Shown in pieces: positions 12,197-24,684 of a DNA stretch of 64,000 nucleotides (its first letter is position 1; every line of letters starts with the position of its first letter). Both the position numbers and the translations under genes were made by a program. Source of the stretch: Symbiodinium sp. CCMP2592 (Eukaryota; Sar; Dinophyceae; Suessiales; Symbiodiniaceae). The stretch lies in NCBI GenBank assembly GCA_905221615.1, contig CAJNDT010006189.1:171001-235000 (forward strand), in the 5' to 3' direction. Under the pieces are notes generated by a model. It was not told the DNA's origin and ran no database searches. It saw only the letters and a program-made list of their open reading frames with translations.

Positions 12197-13800
12197 TTAT
12201 GAAGTCCACCGTTGCGTGCAAGAGGCTACACTCTTGGCTCGCTCGAGGTGCGCGCGCCAGGCACCGAAATTCCTTGCAACTGCAAGAATCTCGATCCAGG
12301 AGTTTGACAGCCTGCGACATGCTTGCCTGAAAACTACCTTGGATAGGCTAGCTGCTAGCTGTCGGCTAGCCCTGAATCCCGTAAGAATCTGCTCCGACTG
12401 CATAAGCTTCCCCCGTAGTTTCGTCTGGTCTCGGGCTGCGTCGTCGAGCGAGGGCCTTGCGAAGCTCTCGTCAGGTTTCTCATGTTCCACGATGGACCAC
12501 GATTGACCCATGCAAGGCTTGCACGGCCTGCAGGCTCCTGGCAGCCAGCGATGGGTCCCCGACAGCAGCCCGGTCGCTGCAGCTCCGAAGCTGCGCCTTT
12601 GACTGTGGACGCTCGCGAAGCTCAAGGCCGACAAGACCGAAGTCTATGTCAGTTGCAACTTCCAGAGTCTGAGTGCTCATGTGAAAATCCCTGAGTATTA
12701 CAACTTGAAGGGTCGGGGGACACAGAAAGCGGTTAAGCAGTAGGGTCATGAGTAGGATAGCCCCAATTAGGATCTATGACTCTGCGTACTGCCTACTGCT
12801 CCAGTTTTCTGCAAGCCACGGACAGGGGCAGCCGGAGCGACACCGGCACCGGGCGCATCGGCCTCCAATGCAGCCAGGACTGTGGAAAACTCTGAACAAA
12901 GTTCTGCGTGTGGCCAGAGAAGCTTGACCCGCAGGCTTTGGGAAAGGCACCTGGCTTGATGGAGTTCTGCTTCAGAGAGTAAGCAATTGAACATCCTCGG
13001 GTTCGAGGTCGTGCAATTTCAGATTCGCGGGAAAGGAAGACATGCTCGATTGCCATACGACCGCACCTGGAAGCTCCCAGCGTGGAGCATAGCTGCCCGA
13101 GTTGTTCGAAAGGCTTTAATGGAAGGCTGTGTCCGTGGAAGCGATGTCTGACTTTCCAGGCTTCTTTGAGGCAACCTGCAAGGTTTGCGCGAGAGGCTTT
13201 GAGCCAATGGGCCGGCCGCAGTCGAAGGCACGCGACCCAAACACCTCCGAGCACCGCGGAAGACTCCGAAGTGCTTTCAGAGCTGACAAACCTCTCTGTC
13301 ACTTCCCTGGGCCTCGCGAAGCTTGGACTCCGCATCGCCGTGGCGGGTCTTCATCTCCTCCAAGCGCACAACTCCATTGCCGCTGCAACTCTCCCTGAAG
13401 CGTGTTTGGCCCGTGTCGGGGAGTGAAATCCTGAAATACTTCGGTGTTTGCACCCGCTACTTCCACTTTCTGCGTCAGCCCTTCAGCCTGATGTTTCGCC
13501 CGCTGCGTGGCCAAGGCCACCTTGACAAGGCAAAGCAGCGCCAGCACTGCGGGCCTGAACCCAAGGCCTCTGCCTTGCGCATATACCTATTGCGCTTGAA
13601 AGCGCATAAGATGCCCGACCTTCAACCCCCAGAGCTGGAAGCATCAAGAAGCTCTGTCAGCAAAGCAGCTGTTGTTCTTCACCCCAACTCTCTTTGAGAG
13701 AATCCTGGAGAGGCGGAGAGAGGGCTCGGCCTGGGCGCTTCTCAGCGCGCTGTCGGTGCGCTCCAGCTGCGCCGTGATCTTCTCCAACTGGCTTTCCTAA
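12197..13800 (-). CDS. Multi-exon coiled-coil protein gene, unrecognised
   Basis: Short minus-strand exons encode Glu/Arg/Gln/Leu-rich helices with heptad character. At 13791-13715, after a TTTAG acceptor, ESQLEKITAQLERTDSALRS. At 13550-13440, …LATQRAKHQAEGLTQKVEV. At 13375-13290, after CTTCAG, …VRLEEMKTRHGDAESKLREA. At 12994-12800, …LSEAELHQARCLSQSLRVKL. At 12450-12200, …RGKLMQSEQILTGFRASRQ. The low hydrophobicity and K/E/R/Q pattern suggest a structural or motor-associated coiled coil, but no family can be named. Exon boundaries are only partly visible, and an exon-like helix at 15431-15590 may belong to the same gene. Confidence 0.5.
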
Positions 13801-15430
13801 ACGGCCGCTTGTTTGTTTTTTGTTGCGGGCCCTTTTCCACCGTGCAACAGTTCAAATACCTGGTAAGCAGAGCCTGGCATGAGGACTGACAGGCCAACGT
13901 TCGGACCAATCTGGGATGAAAATAGGGCCCTCAGTCCTCAATCTAGATCACTCACCGGGCTTCACCTCAGACAGGCTTACCGAAGCACGCGCAAGTACGT
14001 AGTACCTAGACCCACCCAGCCCCAAACCCTGCAAACCGAGACAGAGGCAACTGAACGAAAAACAAACAAAACGTTCCCGTGCGCACACAGAGTCCACTGT
14101 CTGCACTCCTAACTTAAACCTTGAGTGCAGCCCCTTTCGGGTCTAGGGTTTTGAGTTTACAAGGCAACGAAGGGTCGACGAGTTTGGTGTTTTGGAAGTG
14201 CGGCCAGGCATCCCTGACATCCAGCTCATCTCGCCAGATGCACCTGGGAAGCAAAGCTTTGCGAGCATGTTGCTGGAAGCTATGCCTGAACTGGGTGCTT
14301 TTGCCGTGGCAGACTTCAATCGAAAGCACTCGCACCGCCTGTCTATGCCACGTATGAAAGCTCCCCGTAATCCGAGCACCAACCACACTGCTCTCCCCTC
14401 TTTGCCATGTCTTGGGAGGTGGCCGATGGGACCTGGCGAAAGCTTGTCAAACCCGATTGTTCGGGCCGGGGCTGCTCAACAGGGAGAGGGGCTTCAAACG
14501 CGGCATGTCGCAAGGGAATATGCTAAGAGGGCTAGCAACGAAGGAGGATCTGGGAGCTTCGCAGAACTCCCCGCCCCATGCCAGCATGCAGAAGCCTACG
14601 AGCGACTCGAGGCGGGCTGCCAAGCCAAGATTCAGGGTTATCCGTCATGAAGCTGGCACTTCATATCACTTCTGAGGTACCCTTCTAAACAGGCCCAATC
14701 GGAGGCCGGAGGCCCCAAAGCTGCTCCCCATTCCCAGCAAAACTTGGCTGGCGCACTTCGGTGCTTCTACGAGCTCCTGGAAACGGGAGAATGCTGCATT
14801 CTCGCAGGTACGAATGCACCCGCCAGCCGGAAGTACACATCCTTCCCACAGCGATAAGTCTCTGCAAGGAACAGGCCCCCAAACCTAGAGACATGGCACC
14901 AAGCTTTTCTCATCGGCTCTCGTAGCTTGCCACCTGTGCTGCACGCGACTGTACAGTGGGCAATGAAAGAGCGAAACCTGCCTCAGGTTGCAGCAAACTC
15001 TGCTACTTCGGCTCAACCAGCTTTCGGGCTGGATTTGGTTCAAAAATGATGTTGTCGTAGAATTTGCCATGGTCCAGGCAATGGCGTATGCGGAGGGGCA
15101 CAGGGGCACCCCACAGCTGCAACCGAAAGCGGGAAGAGCACCATGGCTCCGAGGCTCCATGTGAATTCTAGAGCCCCACGGTCTCTCGTTCTCGTGGCCT
15201 TTGGCTTGAAACGTCTTGGCCTCAGATTGTCCGGGCTCACTTTGCGGTTCCTCACCGGGACAGCCGTGGCCGCTTGGCAGGCGGTTCACGTGCCTGGAAT
15301 GCGAGCGTAAAGAACCGAACAGTGGCACCGCTAGTACTGTAAGGTCTGTAGGTAGGGTAGAAACAACCTTCGACAAAGTACCAGTACCTCTCAGAACAAA
15401 GGGAGAGTGACTGAGAGCGGAGAGCACCTA

Positions 15431-15661
15431 TCAAATCCAGGCGTGCTCCATCGGACCGCCGGCCTGGAAAAGACCCAACTGCCTCATGGCGGCGCGCTGC
15501 GCTGGCACTTCCTCTCGCGAAGCTTCTTCGATTGCCCAACTCTCCGCTCGCGTTTTTCCATGCAGGGGCGCATGGCAGGCGAGACACTTGAAACCTCCAA
15601 ACAAAGTCGTCAGTCCTGCAGGGCACACAGCGCGAATGCAGCCTGCCATGGCACGGCTCAT
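15431..15661 (-). CDS. Possible exon with a CxxC-like pair and a charged helix
   Basis: The minus-strand open segment contains FKCLACHAPLHGKTRAESWA followed by a charged helix with IEEASREEVPAQRAAMRQ. It lies upstream of the coiled-coil gene on the same strand and has similar composition. It could be an earlier exon of that gene. The family is not recognised. Confidence 0.3.
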   Translation of the reverse strand: MSRAMAGCIRAVCPAGLTTLFGGFKCLACHAPLHGKTRAESWAIEEASREEVPAQRAAMRQLGLFQAGGPMEHAWI

Positions 15662-16509
15662 TGTTTAGGGTTTAGAGTTTGGGGTGTAGGGCCGTGTAGG
15701 GTTTAGGGACACCTGTAACAGGGTACACTCAGGAAACCGGTCACATATTGTTTGGGGGGTGTCCATACATATTTGCCGAAACGAAGCTATGCAGGGGCAT
15801 GTCGCAGTCCACGTTGCCGAAGCACATAAAATCAAGCCGGCACACCAAGGACTTCCGCAGAGACTCCTAAAACCACATACTGGAGAGAAGAATACTACAG
15901 ACGATTGCAAAACTCTTAGTCGAAATCACGAACTCAAAATGAGCCACTGATGGCCTCGGCTAAACGACACTGCCGAGGGCGGCCAGTCTCCAGCAGAGCT
16001 TGGAACTTCGCCTCAGCTTGAGAATAAATGCACGATTCAGATGGCGAGAGACAGTAGGCGATACTAGTGACGTGAAGAGAATAAGAACAATGCTATCAGA
16101 GCGGTTCTGACGTCGTTTACTGACTGTTAAACAACATGCTTTTCGAGTGATCACGCTAAAACAGAGATCGGCAATGCCGCCGAAAGATGTGGTGACAGAA
16201 ATTAGCAGGTGCTCGAATGTGCTCCACGGGCCACAAGCAACAAGGAATTCGAGCCGAAGGTTCGCAGTTTCGAGGCATCTTCACGTTGGAGCTGGGCGCT
16301 GTCGGTGTCTTGGGCCCAGTACTAGCAAGAACAAGCGAAGTTCAATCTAGGAAGATCTAGACAGCCCTGGATGCAGCCGAAGTGACGAAGGGAACGAACC
16401 TGGGCCGACATCAATGCATGTGCCAAGTCAGTGCTTCTTCAGTTCAGGCTCAGGAGACAAATCGCATTAGCCTTCCTTCTCGTCTCTGATTGACTCTGTG
16501 TGTCTACTG

Positions 16510-17009
16510 CGTCGAGGCACTGGAAATTGTCGAACTGCCTGCTGGGGAGGGCATCGTCGAACTCCTGTGCACGTGCGGCAACACTTCCAAGCTTAGGAAG
16601 ATGTTTCAATGGACCACTCCATAGGCCACAGACAGGAGCAGAACACTTCATGTGGCTGCAGGCCGTCCTTCATGACGTCCCAAGGGCCATCACCCACGCC
16701 GATCATGACCTGCCGTTGAGGCCCTGACCCTGAGCCCCAAGGCTCTGAGCCGCCCAGGCACTGAGGCACCCACGATGGAGAGTGGATAGTCGCTGGCCAA
16801 CACAAGCGCTTGTCGTGTCGCTTCACAGCAGGCATCGTCAGTGACTGCCTGGCGTTGCGGAGTCGCCGAAATCTTAGGTAAAAGCCCATATCTCGAGTCT
16901 CCTGGAGTCTCTTGGCCGAGAGGCGCCATCGGCGAGGATCAAGAGGATGTGCTGCTCGTTGCCATTCTGGCTTACCACTTCGATAGCCTCCAAGGGGCCG
17001 CTCCCATCT
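16510..17009 (-). CDS. Copine-like protein, C-terminal vWA exons
   Basis: Four consecutive exons match the C-terminal half of the copine/RGLG vWA domain. Exon 17009-16925 ends …NGNEQHILLILADG. Exon 16848-16774 is 25 codons, AVTDDACCEATRQALVLASD then YPLSI. Exon 16709-16668 is VMIGVGDGPWDVMK. Exon 16564 to about 16510 is EFDDALPSRQFDNFQ. Joined, they give the ADG-xVTD-YPLSIVxxGVGDGPWD-LPxRxFDNFQ order of copines, calcium-dependent phospholipid-binding or E3-type proteins. The introns appear to be 16924-16849 (GC...AG), 16773-16710 (GT...AG) and 16667-16565 (GA...AG). The N-terminal half of the same domain lies 7.7 kb upstream on the same strand, beyond a PPR gene. No C-terminal stop was fixed. 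Confidence 0.8.
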
Positions 17010-17059
17010 TTGGTTTATCGCAGTGTTGATTGGTTCCGATGCGATCAGGGCCGGGGATT

Positions 17060-17118
17060 AGGGAAATCAGTTTAGGGTTTAGGGGTTTAACGTTTAGGGT
17101 TTAGGCTTTAGGGTTGAG
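17060..17118 (+). repeat. TTTAGGG interstitial tract
   Basis: The stretch reads GGGTTTAGGGG, TTTAGGGTTTAGG and similar, a short set of near-perfect TTTAGGG units. It lies between the copine C-terminal exons and the PPR gene. Confidence 0.75.
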
Positions 17119-17692
17119 GACCTTTTGGCGGCAGCGTGAGCCAGTCTGGTCGGGTTACGGCATTGCGCAAGGTGAAACCAGCAAGCAGAAAGGATCTGCG
17201 AGGCTTCTGCTGCAATTGGACCTCAACCTCCGGCGTACATGGTTGAGATGGCTTGAGCTGAAGGCTTGCTTAAGCAGCAAATCTATCTTCGACGACCCAG
17301 GACCCCCTGCAGCAGACAATCGAATTCAGCTCCCTTGTGCTGCTTTTTTCCCCTTCTCCACGGACCATTCGCCACGAAAGCTTTGGCGCAGGGCGACAGT
17401 GGCAAAAGCAAGCATGAGGTCCATCAAGCACCGCACCTCGGATCATCCGAATCTTTAGCCGAAATCTAACTCCTCCATGAACTCGACTATGCACGGTGGC
17501 AGACTTCTCCAGAAGAGGTGCCCAGGGCATCTACATAGATACCGCGCATGGACCCGCTGGTTGGAAGTACAATCCGTAAGTCGTTCATCCCCGCTTGGCC
17601 TCATCACCTCGCCTCGTGTCCTCTTAGCATGCCTGAGACCTCTCTGCTGCTGCGTCACGGGTCGGGCTCTGTCTGCAGCAGCACAGGCCCTC

Positions 17693-20600
17693 TCAACCGC
17701 AGCAAAAGCCGCGTTGTTGGGACGCAGATTGCCTTGCGGCTCGAATCATGAGACCGAAGGGCATATCAGATATCAAACATGAAGACACAACGGAAAGGAC
17801 GGTGTTGCCCCGTGACCGCGGGCCTTGCTCGATCTCCCGAAGGACACAGAGAGCCCGCTGCCACTGCGAAGCATCGGCCAGAGCATCCAAGGCCTCGAAA
17901 ACAAGCTGAGAAGTGTCGCATTCCCAGCCTAGGGGCCACACTTGGGTCGCGACGGAGGTGTAGGCGACCAGATCTGGTTCCAGGCCTTCCAGCTGCATCT
18001 GACCTCTGTCAGCGCTCTAAGAAGTGAGATGTACCCTGGGGAACAGAATCACGAAAAAGTAGACTCCTTCACTGCAAGGGCTCCCCGTTCAGAGTCCACA
18101 TGGGCGATTTTCTACTTTTGCACGCTGGCGAGATTCCAAAAGTCCGATTTTATCTGAAGACCCGGTACAGATCCCAAGTTTCAAGCGCTTTCCCACATGG
18201 GAGTCTCCCAACACACAGGACCCAAATATGGGAACCTCGTTATCATGATCACACGGTCCAACCAAACATCCATTGAAATCTAAGCGGGAGGTTGCAGAAC
18301 CCTTGGATTTCAATAGCCTCAAGATGGTGCCTAAGTGGTAAGGGTCCTCAGTATACGGACCGGACCACCGCATATCCCAGGTGGCCCTTTGTCAGGTCCC
18401 TGGCCGAGAAGAGATAGCACAGGTTGCCACGAGCGATCAGCAGCACCTTGGCTGCAACGACGAGGCCTTTGCTAACAAACAAAAGCACCGTGAAATAGAT
18501 AGGTACATGGATGCCTAGGTAGATGCGCAGGTAGGTGGGCAGGTATAGATCGATTAGACACGTAGATGTAGACAGGTCGAGAGAGATAGATATGGATAGA
18601 TAGATAGATAGACAGATGGACAGATACACAAATGGACAGATGCATGAACAGACAGACAGGCAGGCAGGCAGACAGGTAGACAAATAGAGAGATAGATAGA
18701 TAGATAGATAGACAGATGGAGAGATCGAAAGATGGAAAGAAAGAGCGAGAGAGAGAGAGAGGCAGAGAGATTAGGACGGATATAAACATAGATAGATAGA
18801 TAGGCCAGATGGGCAAATAAGTAGTTGGATGAATGGACAATCAAATAATAGCCATCTTTGTGTAGATGCTACTGATCTACCTATCTTATTTTGAAGTACT
18901 GAACCAACTCTACGATGGACTATCTGCACATGTGTCGAAAATGTGTACATAACTTGCACATATTTATATATATATATATATATATATTTAGTAGTAGAGA
19001 TATCTACGGCCGTGCTGGGGGTGCAAGCCACACAGCGTTCTAATATGATATTGTTGGTCTATAACTGAGCCTGCCACTGCAGAACTGCGGAACGTCAGTC
19101 GCTCCAGATTTACTTCACCTCTTCCCCAGGAGCATTCGAGGTGCATGCGCAGAGGGCGCAGCTGTAACTCACCGCATCTCGCCGGACCTCCGGGACGGCT
19201 GCCATGGTCCAAAAGAAACGACTGCCGAGGTATGCTGTCTTTCGCGATGCAAGTAGCCACGAGCGTAGGTGAAGCAGAAAACACCTCACTCCACCGTCTC
19301 TGCCTGCAGCACAGCCATCTCGGCGAGCAACATCAGAGCGCCTTCCACAGGCTCGCAGGGAGATCGAAACTGCGCCAAACAAGAACATGAGCTGGAGTGC
19401 TCCCGACTTTCTGCTTTGCAAGAGTCCCTCCGCGGCGAACCAGTCTTGAAGTCCTCAACCCCTAGGCCCCACCGGGGCACCACTGGGGCCCTCCCGACCC
19501 CTTTCGTCCGTCTCTTAAAGGGCCTCGCCACTCTGCGCCGAGAGCCGCGGCGGCGAGCGCCGAGTTGGCTACGACGAGGTCCGGGCGAAGGCTCCGGGCC
19601 TCGGAGTCGTTTTCTTTTTGTTGAAATCTGCTTCTTGCTCATCTGCTGTGGTGGGCAGGGGGGGAAAGCTGTTTGCAAAGATTTGTCTTCACTTGCGACG
19701 GGGATTGCTTGATCTTAGGACGGCTGTTGTCTACCTGTTAAATACGCAGAAAGCCCTGTTTGCCGAGCCTCTAAAACGGTGAGAAAGTAGGGCTTCACGT
19801 TAAGGTTTAGAGCTTCGTCTTGCTTGGGGCTCGGGTCTCTGCTCCAGATACCATTGCCCCGCTTTTACCTCAACATCAAAAAGTGGGGCTTGGTATGGCT
19901 TGGTGCTGCCGGCGTCCTTGCCTCCCTCCTTCCTTCCTTCCTTCCATTTGCAAGGAACACTCCGAGTCCGCCTGGCGTGCCGACAGGCTTGACGTGGCTA
20001 CATAGGGCAGCAATATGGTGGTGACACTACTCCTACGATGTCGCCGACGACCACAACAACCGGGTTCGTTCCTCCAGATCCTGTTTGGGGGTCTCAAGTT
20101 TCGAGCCCGGAACCTGTCCTGGTCCAATTTCGAGTTCGGGTCGCGTGGGGCGCAAGCGACGTGAGTGACTTGGTGAAGTCATAGGCTTCCCTATTCGAAG
20201 CAGTTTTTGGAATTGAAACTGCACAGTAACTTCGCATTCGCAGTTGAAGAATGTGGTTAGCTCTGAGAGAGCTGGATCCAGGTGCCGAGGACCGGGCAGG
20301 CAGCGTTCGCAGCAGCTGCAGCGAATGACTCCAGTGAGAACCCTGCAAACAGGCCATCATCGCCGCGCTGAACCTCAGAAGGCAAGTGTGGAATCGAGCA
20401 CTTGGGCGACTTGCGCCTTATAGCAAGCTTCCGTGCCGAAGGTCCGTTGCCCATCCGCTGTCTAGGCTGATCTCAAAGTTCAAAAACCGTGGTCCAGGTG
20501 AGGCGGATGCAAAAACTGTGCGGAGCTGCAGCAGCCATCAGTTCCGAGGGGCGTCACGACTGTTCCCCGTGCACGGACCAGCGCAACTGCAGAGCTCCAG

Positions 20601-23069
20601 CGACAGCTCCTTCACGAGTCTTCTTCGCCCCATTCAGCTCATGGAATTTCAGAATTATAAGCCCCATCGATTCGATCATGATACACCCGTCGCTCAAGAT
20701 TTGGGATGCACTGCCCGTGCTGACATTGCCACCGAAACCGCTACCCTCCTGGCGGCTCCTCTCACAGGCTTCGATGACACTGTTCAAGGTCGCGATGTTG
20801 CGTGCGACCCTGCAGACCTCAACGATAAGATCGCTGTTCGCAAGCTCGTGGGAACAGGACACTGATCGTCCTACAGTGCAATCAATGAGGTAGCAAAAGT
20901 AAAGGCACCACCAAGAGCGGCGATGAGAAAATGAAGTACTGACATGGACGAAGCTGCCTCCATCTGTCGCAATGCCAGCACTGTCTGCTGCCAGTGCCCC
21001 GCATCGCCGCAAGCCGTGATGACCTGAAGTTGGAGTAAGCAGAAGGCGTTGCGCGGGAAGTTTGTGTTAGATGTTTCCTGGCTTCCGGCTTGACAGTAAC
21101 AGGTGTAGCGGCCTTCAAACCAGGTTTCATCTGAAGGGTCAGTTGAATTTATATCACGTATCCACACATACACGCCCAAGCCCAAAGACCTTCAGCTTCC
21201 TATCGGAAGTGCCAAAGACAAAGCGAGTCGCAGCAGTGTAGCTGATGACATCTGGCACGCGGATCTCATAGATTCGGCCACACAAGACCTGAAGCTCATA
21301 AGCAGTACCGAGGCGCGATCTAACACCTGAGACGGAAAGCCTTTGAGGGCAGAATGCTTTGGGACTGGGGTGTCCCTCCATGGACATATGCCCACCTGAG
21401 CCGCTGCCCAAGCCGAACCGGTTCCACAGGCTGTGATGGCACTGTTGACACCTTATAGATCCGAGAAGTGACGCAAAAGAAAATGACAGCAGTCGTAGGA
21501 ACACCACATCAGCATGTTCTAGAAGCATGCAGTCTCTAGGCTTGGTTCGGTTCCCCATTCTTGCATAGGGTAGGCAAAAGCCGAAGAGCCAGAGCAGAAT
21601 GGAGGCTAGGGCTGCTAGCTGCCACCAAAGCACTGAACTCGTTCGGACTTGAGGAGGCACCCTTCCAGAGCTGCCTGTCTCCCAAGAACTCTTCATGTAC
21701 TTCTTCTACTTCTAAACTTACCACTTACCACCTTCATCCATGCAGAAACCATTGAAGCTCCAAATCTCTATAAGACTTTAGCACTTCAGGCTTCACCTCA
21801 GCAGCGCCACGGCTGAAGACCAAGGCCCGAAGGCTGCAGCACTGATGGCCGCACCTGGGCTGCCGAGACTCTCACAGCACTCGATCCGACTCCGTTGGGA
21901 AAGGACGGAAGGACGGAGAAGGGGCCAAAAGGTCACCGCGGGCCCGCTTCCTTGGTCGTGCTGATTCTTTTCATGTCGCGAAAACGTCGGCAAGCCAACT
22001 AAAGCCGCACATCCGGTCGTTGCCGCAATTTGTCTGAGGCTTCGGGGCGTCCCAATCTTCTTCTCAACTAGCCTGCTCCAATTATTGATGATTCTTTGCT
22101 CCTGCGGGCGGCTGAAACCAACGACGTCGGCTGCGCGGGCTTGCACAGCGGATCGCAGCAGGGTGTGCGCCTCGCTGGACCGCCGAAGTAGGCGGCAGTG
22201 AAAGGCCCAATCTTTTCCAATCTCTCGCCGCACGCAGCAAAAGCCCAACTTGTGAAACCAGCCGATACTTCAAGGCTTGAGAGTTCCGTCCGAGTAGCCA
22301 GCCGCCATTGCCCTCCTCGCTCCGCACCCGAGATGGCCTCACTGATACGTTCTGGACATCAAGACAGGATGATCCACACGAGGACGACGCGACAGGGATT
22401 TTGGCCGAGCGTCGCAGTTGTAGATGATAGTATTCGTAGGGAGCCTTTGCAGGTGGCCGACGTGTTTCGTTCACTCTTGAGACTTGAAAATCTTCAGCCA
22501 GGTCAAAATCCATGCAAAATGTGGCCAAACAGATGCATGGGGGCTTCAGTCTGCAGGGGTGGCACCTACAGGAAAGAATGAAATGTCGACACCTTCCTGC
22601 TCATCCTCATGGCCTTGATGTCGCGGAATCCGAAAACCGCTTCCAAGTGGCTTTACAGCCGGCATCAAGCCCAAGAGCACCTCAGCATCCCAAAGACTTC
22701 GGCATCGAGATAAACTCCATGTACAGAGCGGTGTAGGCATGCTTGGGAGTTCATTAAGCTGCACGAACATTTCCACTAACTGACACTCGGAAGTCTCGAC
22801 AGTCGTCGACAGGTGTGTTCAATCGCTTGACTTCTGCTCTTGCAAGCTGAATACAATTCCAAGTGCTCTGAGCCGCCCACGTGGGCGGCTGGCCAGTGCG
22901 CAGCACGGACGCAAGCATTCATTGTAGCACCGTAGCAGATCACATCCGGTTTCAGAGACAGTTGAAGCTGGATCAGCTGCAGAGCAGCTTGCCACTGGTG
23001 CTTCTGGACGTTGGCATGAATCGCCCGAACGATTGCGGTTGGGCTTTGCTCCAACTCAATAACAGACAT
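17693..23069 (-). CDS. Pentatricopeptide-repeat (PPR) protein gene, multi-exon
   Basis: At least eight short minus-strand exons each hold about one PPR motif, a 35-residue helical hairpin that binds organelle RNA. At 23069-22880: HQWQAALQLIQLQLSLKPDV then ICYGATMNACVRA. At 21845-21795: AISAAAFGPWSSAVALL. At 21035-20940, after CTTCAG: VITACGDAGHWQQTVLALRQ. At 20870-20775: RNIATLNSVIEACERSRQEG. At 20380-20285: AAMMACLQGSHWSHSLQLL. At 19370-19285: ALMLLAEMAVLQAETVE. At 19205-19135: PEVRRDAVSYSCALCACTS. At 17997-17845: MQLEGLEPDLVAYTSVATQ and ADASQWQRALCVLREIEQ. 'GLxPDxxxYT' and 'xxWxxAlxLL' are the classic second- and first-helix signatures. Neither the start nor an organelle-targeting peptide was identified. 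A GATA/GACA simple repeat at 18.6 kb would be intronic. Two tandem PPR genes are also possible. Confidence 0.72.
18574..18800 (+). repeat. (GATA)/(GACA) tetranucleotide tract
   Basis: Runs of GATA, GACA and GGCA tetranucleotides with AGAG interruptions. The minus-strand reading gives Ser/Ile/Tyr/Leu-rich false ORFs. It lies inside the span of the PPR gene. Confidence 0.9.
18964..18990. repeat. (TA)n tract
   Basis: A short alternating TA run next to a TAGTAG sequence. Confidence 0.85.
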
Positions 23070-23079
23070 GCACAGCTGG

Positions 23080-24680
23080 CATTTGTAAATTTGATAAGGT
23101 GTTCAAACAGGAACTACACATGAATCACACAAATGGTCATGGGTGATTCCAGAAAAGCAGGAGATGTGCTTTCGAATGTGCGTCGCTTTACAAACGCCAT
23201 GAGCATGCCGCTTGCAACGTCATGATCAGCATCCCGGAGCTTGCCCAAAAGGAGCCTCGGCAAGTCACCATTATGAGTTCAGGGTCTTCAAGGCTGTCAA
23301 ACTCTTGCCGCTCCAATGCAGTCAGACTGCAGTGCACAGTATTGTGCTCATGAGGCATATGAGGCCAGTGTCTGCATGTCACCATGGCGAGGCTAACCCC
23401 AGCCCAAGCACCTTCAAAGCGCTCTCTCTGCGCAGGGAGCCAGAGGCAGCGACGTTCAAAAGATGAAGTATCGCACATTTTGGCATAGGCCCGCTGGCGT
23501 CAAGTCCGTGCTGTTACGGGTCGCTAAGGAAATCCCAAATACTAGAACCACGTTGCAAGCCACACGGAAAGGTGTGAAAGGATCCATGAACATACACCGA
23601 CCATCACCGACCTGTCATATCATGCCCTCCAAGACCTTACCAATCAGCATGTCTTCCTCAACCTTTGTCCGGCGCACCTTGTAAATCAAGGGAGCAAAGG
23701 AAGTGGGCCCGGAAAGGCCATAGCCACCCGCTCCAAGCTGCTCGACTGCCTCCGCAGGACCAGTTCCCGAAAGATCTATGGTTTTGTGCTTGTAAGGGCT
23801 CTATAAGAGTCTTATCAGAGCTTTACAAGCTTTCTACATGTTTGTACGAGATTAAGGTTTCAAGGTAGAGGGCATTGTCTATTGCAGCAAAACGTAGCAT
23901 TCACAACCGATGCGAGGCCACACAGCAGGAGTTGCACATAGCCTGTCTTGTTCATGCTACGTGATCCTGCAGCACACTACCTTGCACTGTATACTACTTT
24001 GTGATAGCAATTCACATACATACCTTGTTCACCTCCAGTACAGATCAAGTGCTAGCATTGGCCACTGATCTGGCGAGTCGTCGATGCTTTGGTTACATTA
24101 CCTTACATTGCACGACATTGCACATCATCACATTATGAACGACAGCAGCGCATCTCGCTGCTGTACATGGCGGCAAATTACTGTACATGACATTCCAAAA
24201 AACCATGTGGCACAACAGTACATGCTTCGCCAACTGCTACTTCACGCCGGCTAGCTGTGGTATGCACTAGACTACGTACTTGAACCGGCTCAGTTTCTGA
24301 TGACATTTTATATTGCAGATGTTGCTGTGGCGGTCGGGAATGTTCATAGAGGTTCTGTTAGGCTCTGGCCTTGTTGTAGGCGGGCAGGATCTCGTCGACG
24401 AGTATGCTGTCATGGCCTGACAGGCTTGTGGAGAGTCGGAACACAGAAACTTCCTGGGACTGTTGAAACCAAGCCGAGAGCTCGGGGGTTCGCACCCAAA
24501 AGATTCACTGCTGCTGCTCAACATCCATGAAGTCATGAAGCGGGACCTGATACAAGAGGTCGGACAGCACGGTCTTTGGTCGACACCTGGAACAGTGGCC
24601 GCATGCAGGCATGCGGAAAACATATTGCAATGCTTGATTTTCAACCCTAATCCCATACCTGCGTACTACCCCATGCTTCC
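23080..24680. other. Mostly unassigned DNA between PPR and copine exons
   Basis: No gene could be assigned. Around 23.9-24.25 kb short TGCA, CATG and TACAT-type motifs recur without a clear unit. The minus strand at 24.3-24.65 kb has open segments (…ILVDEILPAYNKARA) that could be copine exons, but they do not align convincingly. Confidence 0.4.
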
Positions 24681-24684
24681 ACTT

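Noticed and set aside
16439..16929. Initial reading of these exons as PPR motifs
   Set aside because: Helix-like phrases suggested PPR at first, but VGDGPWD, YPLSI and RQFDNFQ in order are specific to copine vWA domains.
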